Numbered from the stretch's first letter, positions 20,297 through 29,801 are shown. The stretch is 64,000 bases of DNA from Frigidibacter mobilis (GCF_001620265.1 NZ_CP012661.1:4105001-4169000), one strand, 5' to 3'. A program made the numbers and translations. Notes: generated by a model from the sequence alone, not told the origin.

Positions 20297-21136
20297 TCAG
20301 TCGCGCAGCAGCTCGTTGATCGAGGTCTTGGACCGGGTCTGCGCGTCCACCCGCTTCACGATCACCGCGCAGTAGAGGTTGATGCCGTTCTTCGAGGGCA
20401 TCGAGCCGGCGACGACGACCGAGCCTGCCGGAACCTCGCCATACATCACCTCGCCGGTTTCCCGGTCCACGATCTTGGTGGACTTGCCGATGAACACGCC
20501 CATGCCAAGGACCGAGCCCTCGCGCACGATGCAGCCCTCGACCACCTCGGACCGCGCGCCGATGAAGCAGTTGTCCTCGATGATCGTCGGGCCGGCCTGC
20601 ATCGGCTCCAGCACGCCGCCGATGCCGACACCGCCCGACAGGTGGACGTTCTTGCCGATCTGCGCGCAGGAGCCGACCGTGGCCCAGGTATCGACCATCG
20701 TGCCCGTATCGACATAGGCGCCCAGGTTCACGAAAGAGGGCATCAGCACCACGCCCGGCGCGATATAGGCCGACCGGCGCACCACGCAGTTCGGCACCGC
20801 GCGAAAGCCCGCGGCGCGCCACTGGTTGTCACCCCAGCCGACGAACTTGCTGTCGACCTTGTCCCACCAGCCGCCCGCCTGCGGGCCGCCCTCCTGCCGC
20901 TCCATGTCCTTGATGCGGAAGCCCAGCAGAACCGCCTTCTTGGCCCATTGGTTCACCTGCCAGGCGCCGTCCGCCTGCCGCTCGGCCACCCGCAGCGTGC
21001 CGCCATCCAGCGCCGACAGCGTCGCCTCGATCGCCTCGCGCGCGGGGCCGGTGCTGGCCGGGGTCAGGCTCTCCCGAACCTCCCACGCCGCCTCGATGGC
21101 GGTCTCAAGCTCGGAATTTTGCATGGCATTCGACAT
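20297..21136 (-). CDS. dapD: 2,3,4,5-tetrahydropyridine-2,6-dicarboxylate N-succinyltransferase
   Basis: Succinylates tetrahydrodipicolinate using succinyl-CoA, the step before DapC and DapE in lysine/diaminopimelate synthesis. The 279-residue cytosolic trimer subunit has an N-terminal helical domain (1-100) and then a left-handed beta helix (about 105-245) with hexapeptide repeats such as [22 protein letters not shown] and [15 protein letters not shown], both strongly conserved in DapD. The start at 21136 has GGAGG seven bases upstream. It is divergent from the LOG gene. Confidence 0.97.
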   Translation of the reverse strand: MSNAMQNSELETAIEAAWEVRESLTPASTGPAREAIEATLSALDGGTLRVAERQADGAWQVNQWAKKAVLLGFRIKDMERQEGGPQAGGWWDKVDSKFVGWGDNQWRAAGFRAVPNCVVRRSAYIAPGVVLMPSFVNLGAYVDTGTMVDTWATVGSCAQIGKNVHLSGGVGIGGVLEPMQAGPTIIEDNCFIGARSEVVEGCIVREGSVLGMGVFIGKSTKIVDRETGEVMYGEVPAGSVVVAGSMPSKNGINLYCAVIVKRVDAQTRSKTSINELLRD

Positions 21137-21235
21137 GGGCGGTCCTCCGGTTATCTTTTGGCCGGTAACTCATGGCCTGATCGGGATCCAGCCTATAGAC
21201 CGGGGCTCCCAGCCGTGCAACGCAAGTGAGGACAG

Positions 21236-22057
21236 ATGATGGACGACAGCCGCACCCACCCCTTCCGCGACAGCGTGCAGGACGCGGCCGCCGCCTGCGA
21301 GGTGCCCGATACCCCGCAGACCCGCGCCCCCGCCTACCGGCTTGCCTTCACCGATACCGATTTCCTGGTGCGGGACGAGCTGCGCCCGGTGCGGCTGCAG
21401 CTGGAACTGCTCAAACCGCAGATGGTGATGGATGAACGCGGCATCCGCTCCACCGTGGTGCTGATGGGCAGCGCCCGGGTGCATGATCTTGTGCCGGATG
21501 CGGAGGGCACCGGCAGCGCCGCCGGGCTGGCCGAATGGTACGGCGTGGCGCGCGACATGGCGCGGCGGATCACCGAGCGCAGCCTGGAAAGCTATGGCCG
21601 CGAATGGGTGGTCTGCACCGGGGGAGGGCCGGGGATCATGGAGGCGGGCAACCGCGGCGCCGACGATGCGGGCGGGCAGTCCATCGGGCTCAACATCGTG
21701 CTGCCGCATGAACAGGCGCCCAACCGCTTCGTGACGCCGGACCTGTGCTTCAACTTCCACTATTTCGCCATCCGCAAGATGCATTTCCTGATGCGGGCCC
21801 GGGCGCTCTGCGTGTTCCCCGGCGGCTTTGGCACATTGGACGAGATGTTCGAGAGCCTGACGCTGATCCAGACCGGGCGGATGCGGCGGATCCCGTTCCT
21901 GCTGTTCGGGCGCGCGTTCTGGGAGAGCGTGGTGAACTGGCAGGCGCTGGCCGATGCGGGCACGATCTCGCCAGCGGATCTGGAGCTGTTCCGGTTTGTC
22001 GAGACGGCGGAAGAGGCGATGGCGGCGATTGATGGATGGCCGGCGGCGGGGTGTTGA
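21236..22057 (+). CDS. LOG family protein (TIGR00730-type nucleotide 5'-monophosphate phosphoribohydrolase-like)
   Basis: A 273-residue Rossmann-like protein. The two signature motifs are present: GGGPGIMEAGNRGA (near 134-147) and PGGFGTLDE (near 200-208), which bind and hydrolyse the N-glycosidic bond of nucleoside monophosphates. The small LOG proteins make cytokinin-type bases; this longer version with an 80-residue N-terminal extension is the bacterial PpnN-like/TIGR00730 variety, probably in nucleotide salvage. Start 21236 (ATGATG) follows GAGGACAG. Confidence 0.9.
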   Translation: MMDDSRTHPFRDSVQDAAAACEVPDTPQTRAPAYRLAFTDTDFLVRDELRPVRLQLELLKPQMVMDERGIRSTVVLMGSARVHDLVPDAEGTGSAAGLAEWYGVARDMARRITERSLESYGREWVVCTGGGPGIMEAGNRGADDAGGQSIGLNIVLPHEQAPNRFVTPDLCFNFHYFAIRKMHFLMRARALCVFPGGFGTLDEMFESLTLIQTGRMRRIPFLLFGRAFWESVVNWQALADAGTISPADLELFRFVETAEEAMAAIDGWPAAGC

Positions 22058-22427
22058 GGGGGGCGTCCGCTCCGCGAACCAAGGCTGCCGATTCACTTCC
22101 CACCAGCCCCCTCGCATTGGCGAAGGCCATCGCCTTCGCCACTGACCGACCTCTCACCCTACACCGGACGGGCCCCCAAAGGGCCCGGCCAGCGCCCGCC
22201 CCGCCCCTGGCGGGCGCTTCTCGCCCGCCAGGTCGGGCGCTGTCCTCATTCGGTTTCGGGTTGCCGATGGCTCTGGGGGCAATCGCTCCGTACGGGCGGG
22301 GGCGAGGCAGTGCCTCGCCTGTTCCCGCCCGACCTGGCCGGCTCGACACCCGAAAGGTCTCGGAGCCACCACGACACCCCAGCCCACCTTCCCCCCCGCA
22401 CGCGCCCCCTGCTATGATCCCCCCATC
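22058..22427. other. Intergenic region with strong inverted repeats before dinB
   Basis: This 370-base gap has no convincing gene. It holds an 11-base inverted repeat CAGGTCGGGCG (22229-22239) / CGCCCGACCTG (22326-22336). Inside it is a near-perfect palindrome GGCGAGGCA-G-TGCCTCGCC (22301-22319) flanked by GGGCGGG (22294-22300) / CCCGCCC (22324-22330). TTTCGGGT (22254-22261) also pairs with ACCCGAAA (22346-22353). It may be a REP-type element or a structured leader. Confidence 0.5.
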
Positions 22428-23681
22428 ATGCCCGCCCTCTGCCGCGATTGCCTGACCACCTTCCAGACCGGCAGCCGCTGCCCGGCCTGCCGCAGCCCGC
22501 GTGTGCTTGCGCATCCCGAGCTCTATGACCTCTCCATCGCCCACATGGACTGCGACGCCTTCTATGCCTCCGTCGAAAAGCGCGACGACCCCAGCCTGCG
22601 CGACCGCCCGGTGATCGTCGGCGGCGGCACCCGGGGCGTCGTCTCCACCTGCTGCTACATCGCCCGCATCTCCGGCGTGCGCTCGGCCATGCCGATGTTC
22701 CAGGCGCTGAAGCTCTGCCCCGATGCCGCCGTGGTCAAGCCGCGCATGGCCCGCTATGTCGAGGTCTCGCGCGCCATCCGCGCCATGATGGAGGCGCTGA
22801 CCCCGCAGATCGAGCCCTTGTCGCTGGACGAGGCGTTCCTCGACCTGACCGGCACCGCCCGCCTGCACGGCGCGCCGCCAGCGCTGCTGCTGGCCCGGCT
22901 GGTCAAGCGGATGGAGGAGGAGCTGGGGGTCAGCGGATCGGTCGGCCTTGCCCCGAACAAGTTCCTCGCCAAGGTCGCCTCCGATCTCGACAAGCCGCGC
23001 GGCTTTTCGGTGATCGGGCGGGGCGATACCGCCGCTTTCCTGCGCGGCAAGCCGGTGCGGCTGATCTGGGGCGTCGGGCTGGCGACGCAGACGGCGCTGG
23101 AGGCGGCGGGCATCCGAACCTTCGATGACCTGCTGCGATGGGACCGCCGCGACCTAAGCGCCCGCTTCGGCGCCACCGGCGAGCGGCTCTGGCACATCGC
23201 GCGGGGCGAGGACAACCGCCGCGTCAGCCCGAACGCGCCGGTCAAGTCGATCTCGAAGGAAACCACCTTCGACGAGGATACCGCCGACCGTGACCGGCTG
23301 GCCGGGCACCTGTGGCGGCTGTCGGAACAGGTGTCGGACCGCGCCAAGGCCAAGGACATGGCGGGGCGCGTGGTCACGCTGAAGCTGCGGCGGTCGGATT
23401 TCACGATTGTCACCCGCCGCCATGCCCTGCGCGAACCCACGCAGATGGCAGACACGATCTGCCGCGCCGCCGATGCCCTGTTTGCAACCGCCGGCGAGAG
23501 AGGCCCGTTCCGGCTGATCGGCGTCGGCATCTCCGACCTCGTCCCCGCCAGCGCCGCCGACCTGACCGGCGACCTGCTGGACCCTGCCGCGCAGCGCCGG
23601 GCGAAGGCCGAACGCACTACGGATGCCATCCGGGCAAGGTTCGGGGCCGAGGCGATCATCAAGGGGCGGGGGTTGAAGTAG
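22428..23681 (+). CDS. dinB: DNA polymerase IV (Y family) with N-terminal zinc-ribbon
   Basis: Error-prone translesion DNA polymerase. The 417-residue protein has catalytic blocks AHMDCDAFYASVE (about 38-50) and SLDEAFLDLTG (about 132-142), the helix-hairpin-helix thumb (GVGLATQTALEAAGI) and the little-finger domain (about 275-385). Compared with E. coli DinB it has an extra N-terminal part with two CxxC pairs (Cys5/Cys8 and Cys18/Cys21), likely a zinc ribbon, as in many Rhodobacteraceae DinB proteins. The C-terminal end (IIKGRGLK) is complete. The beta-clamp motif is not obvious to me. Confidence 0.95.
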   Translation: MPALCRDCLTTFQTGSRCPACRSPRVLAHPELYDLSIAHMDCDAFYASVEKRDDPSLRDRPVIVGGGTRGVVSTCCYIARISGVRSAMPMFQALKLCPDAAVVKPRMARYVEVSRAIRAMMEALTPQIEPLSLDEAFLDLTGTARLHGAPPALLLARLVKRMEEELGVSGSVGLAPNKFLAKVASDLDKPRGFSVIGRGDTAAFLRGKPVRLIWGVGLATQTALEAAGIRTFDDLLRWDRRDLSARFGATGERLWHIARGEDNRRVSPNAPVKSISKETTFDEDTADRDRLAGHLWRLSEQVSDRAKAKDMAGRVVTLKLRRSDFTIVTRRHALREPTQMADTICRAADALFATAGERGPFRLIGVGISDLVPASAADLTGDLLDPAAQRRAKAERTTDAIRARFGAEAIIKGRGLK

Positions 23682-23729
23682 GGGGCCGGTCGGGCCGTAA
23701 AGTCCGCGCAGCGGAACGGGCTTTGGTGG

Positions 23730-24740
23730 TCAGGGTAGCTTGGGCAGGTTTCGCTCAAGATACTCCAGTCTGCTACGCACGGATGGTCGCGGGTCTTTGG
23801 CAAAGGCCTCAAGACAGTGCGAGATCAGCACCCGAAGGCGAGGATCGCGCCGGTGCAAGATCAGCGCATCCAGTGCCTCCTTCCGCACCGCGGCAGATCG
23901 GTCGCGCAGAGCCTGCTCAAGAATACTCTCTAGATCCAGGTGGACCGACAAGGGACGAGATCCGTAGTCCGCGACAACTTTGTACTCACCCAGCGACTTG
24001 TCGACCCAGACCTTTCTTGACTTGCCAAGAGGCCAGACGACTTTCCCAGATGAAATGCAGTTCAGGGCACCAGCCCGGAGGTGCGGCTGGCGTGCGCGAG
24101 CCGCAAGGTCCACAAGGCACCTGTCCATTTCGGTGCTTTGGCACAGGGCGCGGAAGACGGTTCCACTTCCATTTCGGCTCTCGTTTAACAGGCGCATAAT
24201 AAGAGCGCTGAAGAGGCCAGGATGCTCAAATAACTCATCGAGGAGGCGGAAATATCCTTCCTGCCAGCGGCCCCAACTGCGCGCATCCAGAAGCACGATC
24301 CAGGCCGCTGGGGCAAGAACCGAAGGATCTGTTTGTCGGAAGCATCTGGCAATGGCGCTCCATGCCGCTGCCCGCACCTCTGGCGCCCAATCATTCATTC
24401 GGCGCATAAGTTCATACGCCACGACAGGAAGCCTGATGGGTGCTGCCAGCGCGTTCAGCGCAGCCTCACGAATGAAGCCGTCGCCGTGGAACAGGTACAC
24501 AGCGGCGAGCTCCGGGTTGGCCGCGAGCTGTCTGAGTTCAGCGTTCCGCTGCCTGCTCGCGTTCCAACGGTGAAACAGGCCAAACTCGCGCCGAACCGCA
24601 CCCGCGGCCGAAGAGAAGGTTGCTTCGTCACAATATCGCTGTAGAAAACCGAGCCCTTCGGAGAGCGCCCGATCAGGGGCGGGGCGTCCCTCCGGGGCCC
24701 CCCTTCCAAACGCGCTGCGCAATCGACTAAGCCAGTTCAT
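23730..24740 (-). CDS. Hypothetical HEAT-repeat-like protein
   Basis: A 336-residue protein I cannot assign to a named family. It is all-helical with repeated two-helix units typical of HEAT/armadillo-like folds: [42 protein letters not shown] and [16 protein letters not shown]. No membrane helix or signal peptide. Codon use and base composition are visibly less G+C-rich than in the flanking genes, and no gene neighbour hints at a function, so recent gain by transfer is possible. The C-terminus reads [19 protein letters not shown]. It converges on dinB. Confidence 0.7.
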   Translation of the reverse strand: MNWLSRLRSAFGRGAPEGRPAPDRALSEGLGFLQRYCDEATFSSAAGAVRREFGLFHRWNASRQRNAELRQLAANPELAAVYLFHGDGFIREAALNALAAPIRLPVVAYELMRRMNDWAPEVRAAAWSAIARCFRQTDPSVLAPAAWIVLLDARSWGRWQEGYFRLLDELFEHPGLFSALIMRLLNESRNGSGTVFRALCQSTEMDRCLVDLAARARQPHLRAGALNCISSGKVVWPLGKSRKVWVDKSLGEYKVVADYGSRPLSVHLDLESILEQALRDRSAAVRKEALDALILHRRDPRLRVLISHCLEAFAKDPRPSVRSRLEYLERNLPKLP

Positions 24741-24822
24741 TTCTGTCCGTCAACAGTCTGGGGTTGATGATCGAGCGGCCACCCATCCGCAAATAGCTCG
24801 GCGCAGATCATCCATATTGCCC

Positions 24823-25686
24823 CTACTCCGCCGCCAGCGGCATCTCCTGCACGCCGATCCGCACGATCCGGCCCAGCACCCGGCGCAGCAGCGCGGCAAA
24901 AGCCGCATAACCCCCATGCGGCGCAATCAGCACCTCGTCCATGTAGAGCGCCCGGTCGATCTCGATCTGCACGGCATGGCGCCCGCGCGCGGGGCGGCCG
25001 TGGACCTGCACCACATAGGCGCCGGCAAAGGGGATGTTGCGGCTGACCCTCAGCCCCTCGGCGGCAAAGGCCGCCTCGATCTGCTCCAGGATATCGGGCG
25101 CCGCCGTCGCCCCGAAGCGATCCCCCAGCACGATCTGCGGTCGCGGGCCGCCGGAGGCCTCCACCGCCTCATGCGGCATCGAATGCACGTCGATCAGGAT
25201 CGCCTCGCCGAACACCGCCACCGATTCGTCCATCAGCGCCGCCAGCCTGGCATGATAGGGCCGCCAGGCCCCCTCGATCCGCGCCTCGGCCTCGGCCAGG
25301 CTCATCTTGCCCGAGCGGATCGCCCGCCCCCCCGCCACCACCCGCGGAATCACCCCCAGCCCCGAGGCCACCCGCGGATTGTGCGGCACCGACCGCGCCC
25401 CCTCGATCAGCGCCGGGTCCAGCTCCTCGGCGGCGCGGTTCAGGTCCACATAGGCGCGCGGCACCGTGGCGGCCAGCAAGGGCGCCCCCAGCCCCGGCGC
25501 CGGATCCAGAAGCTGGTCGATGAAGGCATCTTCCGAAGATCGGATCATCTGCGCATCCAGCACCGACCGGCGCAGGAACGCCTCGGGATAGTCGCGCCCG
25601 CTATGCGGCGAGGCGAAGATGACAGAGGTCGTGCGCCGCGCCGGCAGCGTCAGACGATAGGGCAGCGGGGCATCTTCTGTGCTCAT
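24823..25686 (-). CDS. N-formylglutamate amidohydrolase family protein
   Basis: A 287-residue zinc hydrolase-like protein of the N-formylglutamate amidohydrolase (FGase, HutG-type) family. Signature segments are [11 protein letters not shown] (about 24-34), [12 protein letters not shown] (about 80-91), [11 protein letters not shown] (about 166-176) and [17 protein letters not shown] (about 238-254). In histidine degradation this enzyme releases formate and glutamate; no hut genes are nearby, so the true substrate is uncertain. The product lies upstream of tRNA-Val on the opposite strand. Confidence 0.88.
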   Translation of the reverse strand: MSTEDAPLPYRLTLPARRTTSVIFASPHSGRDYPEAFLRRSVLDAQMIRSSEDAFIDQLLDPAPGLGAPLLAATVPRAYVDLNRAAEELDPALIEGARSVPHNPRVASGLGVIPRVVAGGRAIRSGKMSLAEAEARIEGAWRPYHARLAALMDESVAVFGEAILIDVHSMPHEAVEASGGPRPQIVLGDRFGATAAPDILEQIEAAFAAEGLRVSRNIPFAGAYVVQVHGRPARGRHAVQIEIDRALYMDEVLIAPHGGYAAFAALLRRVLGRIVRIGVQEMPLAAE

Positions 25687-25729
25687 GATGACGAAACTAT
25701 AACGACATTCGGACAGCCGCCAAAAGCCC

Positions 25730-25758
25730 TTGAAAGGCCCATCGACTCCTTTTATAGA
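25730..25758 (+). promoter_or_regulatory. Sigma-70 promoter of tRNA-Val
   Basis: TTGAAA (25730-25735), a 17-base spacer, and TATAGA (25753-25758): close to the vegetative consensus at ideal spacing. It would start transcription near 25765, about 55 bases before the tRNA. Confidence 0.75.
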
Positions 25759-25819
25759 CCGCGGGACCGAAGCGGCACCGTGCTGTCCAGTTTGCTGGGC
25801 TGCGGTGTCAATGCGGTTC

Positions 25820-25894
25820 GGGCGCGTAGCTCAGCGGTAGAGCACTACGTTGACATCGTAGTGGTCACAGGTTCGATCCCTGTCGCGCCCACCA
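25820..25894 (+). tRNA. tRNA-Val (anticodon GAC)
   Basis: A full cloverleaf: acceptor GGGCGCG (25820-25826) pairing with CGCGCCC (25884-25890), D arm GCTCAGCGGTAGAGC, anticodon stem CTACG/CGTAG with loop TTGACAT (25850-25856) and anticodon GAC at 25852-25854, and T arm ACAGGTTCGATCCCTGT. CCA is encoded at 25892-25894. It decodes GUC/GUU valine. Confidence 0.97.
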
Positions 25895-25901
25895 TCACGC
25901 C

Positions 25902-25953
25902 CCCCCGGCAGCGGGGGAATTCACCGCCCCCGGCGACGGGGGCATCGTTGTTT
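25902..25953 (+). terminator. Tandem terminator hairpins after tRNA-Val
   Basis: Two nearly identical hairpins: CCCCCG-GCAG-CGGGGG (25902-25917) and GCCCCCG-GCGA-CGGGGGC (25926-25943). The second is followed by ATCGTTGTTT. They end the tRNA transcript before rpmJ. Confidence 0.75.
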
Positions 25954-25989
25954 AGAAGGCGCACGCGCGCCGCGAATGGGAGAAGGCCG

Positions 25990-26115
25990 ATGAAGGTCCG
26001 TAACTCGCTCCGCTCGCTCAAGCAGCGTCATCGCGATTGCCAGATCGTGCGCCGCAAAGGCCGCATCTACGTAATCAACAAGACGCAGAAGCGCTTCAAG
26101 GCCCGTCAGGGCTGA
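25990..26115 (+). CDS. rpmJ: 50S ribosomal protein L36
   Basis: A 41-residue ribosomal protein of the large subunit. The sequence [18 protein letters not shown] is the alphaproteobacterial long form of L36, with [22 protein letters not shown] after it. It keeps a single Cys (Cys17) rather than the four zinc ligands of the CxxC-type L36, so it is the zinc-free variant. The ATG at 25990 is preceded by GGGAGAAGG. It lies between tRNA-Val and a strong terminator. Confidence 0.97.
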   Translation: MKVRNSLRSLKQRHRDCQIVRRKGRIYVINKTQKRFKARQG

Positions 26116-26176
26116 TCCTTCTGGGCCCGGTCCGTCAGGACCAAAACCCCTAGGATCTTGCGCAAGCGACAGATGC

Positions 26177-26210
26177 GGCCGTCGGGGCAACCCGGCGGCC
26201 TTTCTGTTTT
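26177..26210 (+). terminator. Rho-independent terminator of rpmJ
   Basis: Stem GGCCGTCGGG / CCCGGCGGCC (one G-U pair) with a GCAA tetraloop, followed by TTTCTGTTTT at 26201-26210. Confidence 0.9.
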
Positions 26211-26264
26211 GGGGGATATGGGGGCCGCGCGGGGCGGGACGGGGTGGGGTCGCCCCCGCTCCCC

Positions 26265-27485
26265 TCAGTCGTATTTCCGCAGGTCCTCGATGACCTTGCC
26301 ATCGTTCGGCAGGCTGCCCGGCGGCACGATCTCGATCCGGCCCTTCATCTTCAGCGCCGCGACCACCGCGCCCTCGTAATGCCCCGGATCGGTGCCGGGG
26401 CTTTCCACCCGCACCGTCATCACATCCATCTCGCCCTCGCGGGTGGCGATCACCCGGGCACGGGCCACCTCGGGGTGACGGCTGACGAATTGCGCCACCT
26501 GCTCGGGGCGCACGAACATGCCCTTGATCTTGGTGGTCTGGTCGGCGCGGCCCATCCAGCCGCGGATGCGGGTATTGCTGCGCCCGCAGGGCGAGGCGCC
26601 CGGCATCACAGCCGACAGATCGCCGGTGGCAAAGCGGATCAGCGGGTAATCGGGGTTCAGCGTGGTCACGATCACCTCGCCCACCTCGCCCTCCGCCACC
26701 GGGTCGCCGGTGCCGGGGCGCACGATCTCCACGATCACGCCCTCGTCGACGATCATCCCCTCCATCGCGGGGCTTTCATAGGCGATATTGCCCAGATCGG
26801 CAGTGGCATAGCATTGCAGCACGGCAATGCCCCGGCCCGCATACTCCGCGCGCAGCGAGGGGAACAGCGCCCCGCCGCCCACCGCGGCCCGGGTGATCGC
26901 CAGCCGCTCGCCCATCTCCTCGGCCTTGTCGAGGATGATCTTCAGGTAGTCGGGTGTGCCCGCATAGGCGGTGGTGCCGACATCGACCGCGGCGCGCACC
27001 TGCAATTCGGTCTGGCCGGTGCCGGCGGGCAGCACCGCCGCCCCCACCGCCCGGCAGCCGGATTCGAAGATCATCCCGGCCGGCGTCAGGTGATAGCCGA
27101 AGCAGTTCTGCACGATATCGCCCGCTCCGATGCCGCAGGCATGCAGGAACCGGCCCATCCGCCACCAGTCATGCTCCATCCCGCCCGGTTCATAGATCGG
27201 GCCGGGGCTCTGGAACACATGCGCGAAGCCATGCGCGGGCTTCGTGGTGAAGCCGCCAAAGGGCGGCGCCGCCTTCTGTGCCGCGCCCAGCTCCGACTTG
27301 CGGATCACCGGCAGCCGGGCCAGCGCGGCCCTGTCGGTCACGGCGCCCGGCTCCACCCCCGCCAGCAGCGCCCCGATCCCCGGCGCCGCCATCGCGCGGG
27401 CGATCTGCGCGGGCAGGGCGCGGGCCAGATCGGCGGTGCGCTGGTCCTGGCTTCGGGTCTCGGAACTGTCGAAATACTGGGTCAT
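26265..27485 (-). CDS. Phenylacetate-CoA ligase-like AMP-forming enzyme
   Basis: A 406-residue ANL-superfamily enzyme related to phenylacetate-CoA ligase (PaaK). Visible PaaK-like features are TPDYLKIILDKAEEMG in the middle, the adenylate-binding CYATADLGNIAYE block (about 224-236), LIRFATGDLSAV (about 292-303) and the hinge GRADQTTKIKGMFVRPEQV (about 324-342). The usual Ser/Thr/Gly-rich phosphate loop is reduced (PFGGFTTK). It is the last gene of the liv-type operon, so it probably activates the imported acid to its CoA ester. Substrate unknown: aromatic or branched acids are likely. Confidence 0.85.
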   Translation of the reverse strand: MTQYFDSSETRSQDQRTADLARALPAQIARAMAAPGIGALLAGVEPGAVTDRAALARLPVIRKSELGAAQKAAPPFGGFTTKPAHGFAHVFQSPGPIYEPGGMEHDWWRMGRFLHACGIGAGDIVQNCFGYHLTPAGMIFESGCRAVGAAVLPAGTGQTELQVRAAVDVGTTAYAGTPDYLKIILDKAEEMGERLAITRAAVGGGALFPSLRAEYAGRGIAVLQCYATADLGNIAYESPAMEGMIVDEGVIVEIVRPGTGDPVAEGEVGEVIVTTLNPDYPLIRFATGDLSAVMPGASPCGRSNTRIRGWMGRADQTTKIKGMFVRPEQVAQFVSRHPEVARARVIATREGEMDVMTVRVESPGTDPGHYEGAVVAALKMKGRIEIVPPGSLPNDGKVIEDLRKYD

Positions 27486-27570
27486 GTCCTGCCTGCCGGG
27501 GTCGCCCCCCTCCTGTCCCCGCGCCGGGGTCGGCGGGGGAGTGCTGAATTACTGGGTCTTGCGTGCCGTC

Positions 27571-28395
27571 TCAGGCCAGCCAGCGCTTGCGGCGCCGATA
27601 GCTGCGCACATCGCGGAAGCTGCGGCGGCCCTCGTCCGACAGGCCGAGGTAGAATTCCTTCACATCGGGGTTCTCGCGCAGCGCATCGGCCGGACCGTCC
27701 ATCACCACCCGGCCACTTTCAAGGATGTAGCCGTAATGGGCATAGCGCAGCGCGACATTGGTGTTCTGTTCGGCCAGCAGGAAGGTCACGCCCTCCTGCT
27801 CGTTCACCGCCTTCACGATCTCGAAGATCTGCTCCACCAGCTGCGGGGCAAGTCCCATCGACGGCTCGTCCAGCAAGATCGTCTCGGGGCGGCTCATCAG
27901 CGCGCGGCCGATGGCGCACATCTGCTGCTCGCCGCCCGAGGTATAGCCGGCCTGGCTCTTCCGCCGCTCCTTCAGCCGCGGGAAATAGGCATAGACCATC
28001 TCCAGGTCGCGGGCGATCGCCGCGCCGCCATCCCCGCGGGTATAGGCGCCGGTCAGCAGGTTTTCCTCGACCGTCAGGTGCTCGAAGCAGTGGCGCCCCT
28101 CCATCACCTGGATGACGCCCTTCTTCACCAGGTCGGATGGCGCCAGATCCTGCACCCGCTCGCCGCGATAGTGGATCGTGCCCTTGGTCACCGCGCCGCG
28201 CTCGGAATGCAGCAGGTTGGAGATCGCCTTCAACGTCGTGGTCTTGCCCGCGCCATTGCCGCCCAGCAGCGCGGTGATGCCGCCCTTGGGCACAGACAGG
28301 CTCACGCCCTTCAGCACGAGGATCACATGGTTGTAGATCACCTCGATATTGTTGACCTCAAGCAGGCTCTCACGGGTGGGTGCGGCGTCAAGCAT
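27571..28395 (-). CDS. livF: Branched-chain amino acid-type ABC transporter, ATP-binding protein LivF
   Basis: A 274-residue ATPase of a liv-type importer. Walker A is GGNGAGKTT (about 40-48), the signature is YTSGGEQQM (a variant of LSGGQ), Walker B is ILLDEPSMGLAPQ, and the H-loop falls at AEQN, the LivF pattern that replaces His by Gln. The frame starts at 28449, but the ATG at 28395 has AAGGGG before it and begins the family sequence. It has a C-terminal basic extension (RRSFRDVRSYRRRKRWLA) longer than E. coli LivF. Part of the operon 35081 to 26265. Confidence 0.93.
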   Translation of the reverse strand: MLDAAPTRESLLEVNNIEVIYNHVILVLKGVSLSVPKGGITALLGGNGAGKTTTLKAISNLLHSERGAVTKGTIHYRGERVQDLAPSDLVKKGVIQVMEGRHCFEHLTVEENLLTGAYTRGDGGAAIARDLEMVYAYFPRLKERRKSQAGYTSGGEQQMCAIGRALMSRPETILLDEPSMGLAPQLVEQIFEIVKAVNEQEGVTFLLAEQNTNVALRYAHYGYILESGRVVMDGPADALRENPDVKEFYLGLSDEGRRSFRDVRSYRRRKRWLA

Positions 28396-28451
28396 GGGCT
28401 GGCCCCTTGGCAAAGGTTGGGTGCCCCGGCCCGAAGGCCGGGGCCGCATCG

Positions 28452-29738
28452 TCAGTTGCAGCGTTCGGCCAGGCCGTTCTCGGCGGCGTAGGCAGCCGAG
28501 TCCTCCAGCACCAGCGCGTCCAGCACCTCGTCATCCGGCGCGATGAAATCGGTGATGAGGTTCCACTTGCCGGCCGCGGCATCCCATTGCTGGATCAGCG
28601 CCGCACCCGGGCCGCCGTGGTCTTCGCAACTCGCCGCGAAGGGCTGGCCGAAGTTCGGCAGGCCCAGTTCGGCCATCCGCTCCTCGGTGATCTCCAGCGC
28701 CTCGAACCCGTCGCGCACCTGCGCCGCGTTCACCGCCGAAGTCCCGGCCAGTTCCTGCGCCTTGCGGATCGCTTCCGAGATGACCATCGCCGCATACATG
28801 CCGCGCGAATACAGCACGCTGCCGACCTGGTCGCCCGCGCCGGCCGCCTTGCCCGCGTCCAGCACATACTGCTTGAGATCCGCATAGACCGGGTAGTCCA
28901 TGCCCGTCCCGTGCATCGCAAGGCTCTTGTAGCCATTGGCCGCAGCCCCCGCGGGCTTCACGTCGTTTTCCGACCCCGACCACCACACGCCGATCATGTT
29001 CTCCATCGGGAAGCGGATGTTCGCAGCCTCCTGCACGGCCACCTGGTTCATCACGCCCCAGCCCCAGAACAGCACGTAATCGGGCTTCTCGCGGCGGATC
29101 TGCAGCCATTGCGATTTCTGCTCCTGGCCGGGCGAGTCGACGGGGATCTCGGTCAGCTTGAAGCCGTGCTTCTTGCTCAGCTCGGTCAGGGTGCGGATCG
29201 GCTCCTTGCCATAGGCCGAGTTGTGGAACACCAGCGCGATGGTCTTGCCGTCAAGGCTGCCGCCGTTCTGGTCCAGCAGGTGTTTCACCGCAACCGAAGC
29301 GCCATCCCAGTAGTTCGCGGGATAGTTGAACACCCATTCGAACACCTTGCCATTGGCCGACGAGGTGCGCCCATAGCCCGGGGTGTAGAGCGTGATGCCA
29401 TCGGCCGAGACCTTCGGGATCAACTGGTAGGTGATCCCGGTCGAAAGCGGGTTGTAGACCAGCGCGCCGCTGCCCTTGGTGGCCTCGTAGCACTCCACCC
29501 CCTTCTCGGTGTTATAGGCGGTCTCGCATTCCGGCACCAAGACCTTCTCGCCGCCGATGCCGCCGTCGCGTTCGTTCAGCAGCGTGAAATAGTCGTTGAA
29601 GCCGTCGGCATAGGGAATGCCGCCCGCAGCGAAGGGCCCGGTCCGGTAGCTGAGGTTCGGCACCACCAGATCGGCCGAGGCCGGTGCGGCAACCGCGATC
29701 ATCGCGGCGGCAGCAAGGGTTGCAAATGTCGTCTTCAT
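28452..29738 (-). CDS. ABC transporter substrate-binding protein (LivK-like)
   Basis: A 428-residue periplasmic binding protein of the Peripla_BP_6 (leucine/isoleucine/valine-binding) class. A Sec signal peptide (residues 1-22, VAAPASA) is followed by the first lobe and then GKTIALVFHNSAYGKEP and YVLFWGWGVMNQ. It is longer than E. coli LivK (about 370) and is the type found beside acyl-CoA ligases, so the ligand is likely an aromatic or branched-chain acid rather than an amino acid. Ligand is inference only. Adjacent: livM 63 bases upstream, livF 56 bases downstream. Confidence 0.92.
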   Translation of the reverse strand: MKTTFATLAAAAMIAVAAPASADLVVPNLSYRTGPFAAGGIPYADGFNDYFTLLNERDGGIGGEKVLVPECETAYNTEKGVECYEATKGSGALVYNPLSTGITYQLIPKVSADGITLYTPGYGRTSSANGKVFEWVFNYPANYWDGASVAVKHLLDQNGGSLDGKTIALVFHNSAYGKEPIRTLTELSKKHGFKLTEIPVDSPGQEQKSQWLQIRREKPDYVLFWGWGVMNQVAVQEAANIRFPMENMIGVWWSGSENDVKPAGAAANGYKSLAMHGTGMDYPVYADLKQYVLDAGKAAGAGDQVGSVLYSRGMYAAMVISEAIRKAQELAGTSAVNAAQVRDGFEALEITEERMAELGLPNFGQPFAASCEDHGGPGAALIQQWDAAAGKWNLITDFIAPDDEVLDALVLEDSAAYAAENGLAERCN

Positions 29739-29801
29739 TCAGGGTCTCCTCCCAGAGTCGAATAAAGGGTTTCAGAAGTGCCGGTTGCCCGGGTCGGTAT
29801 G

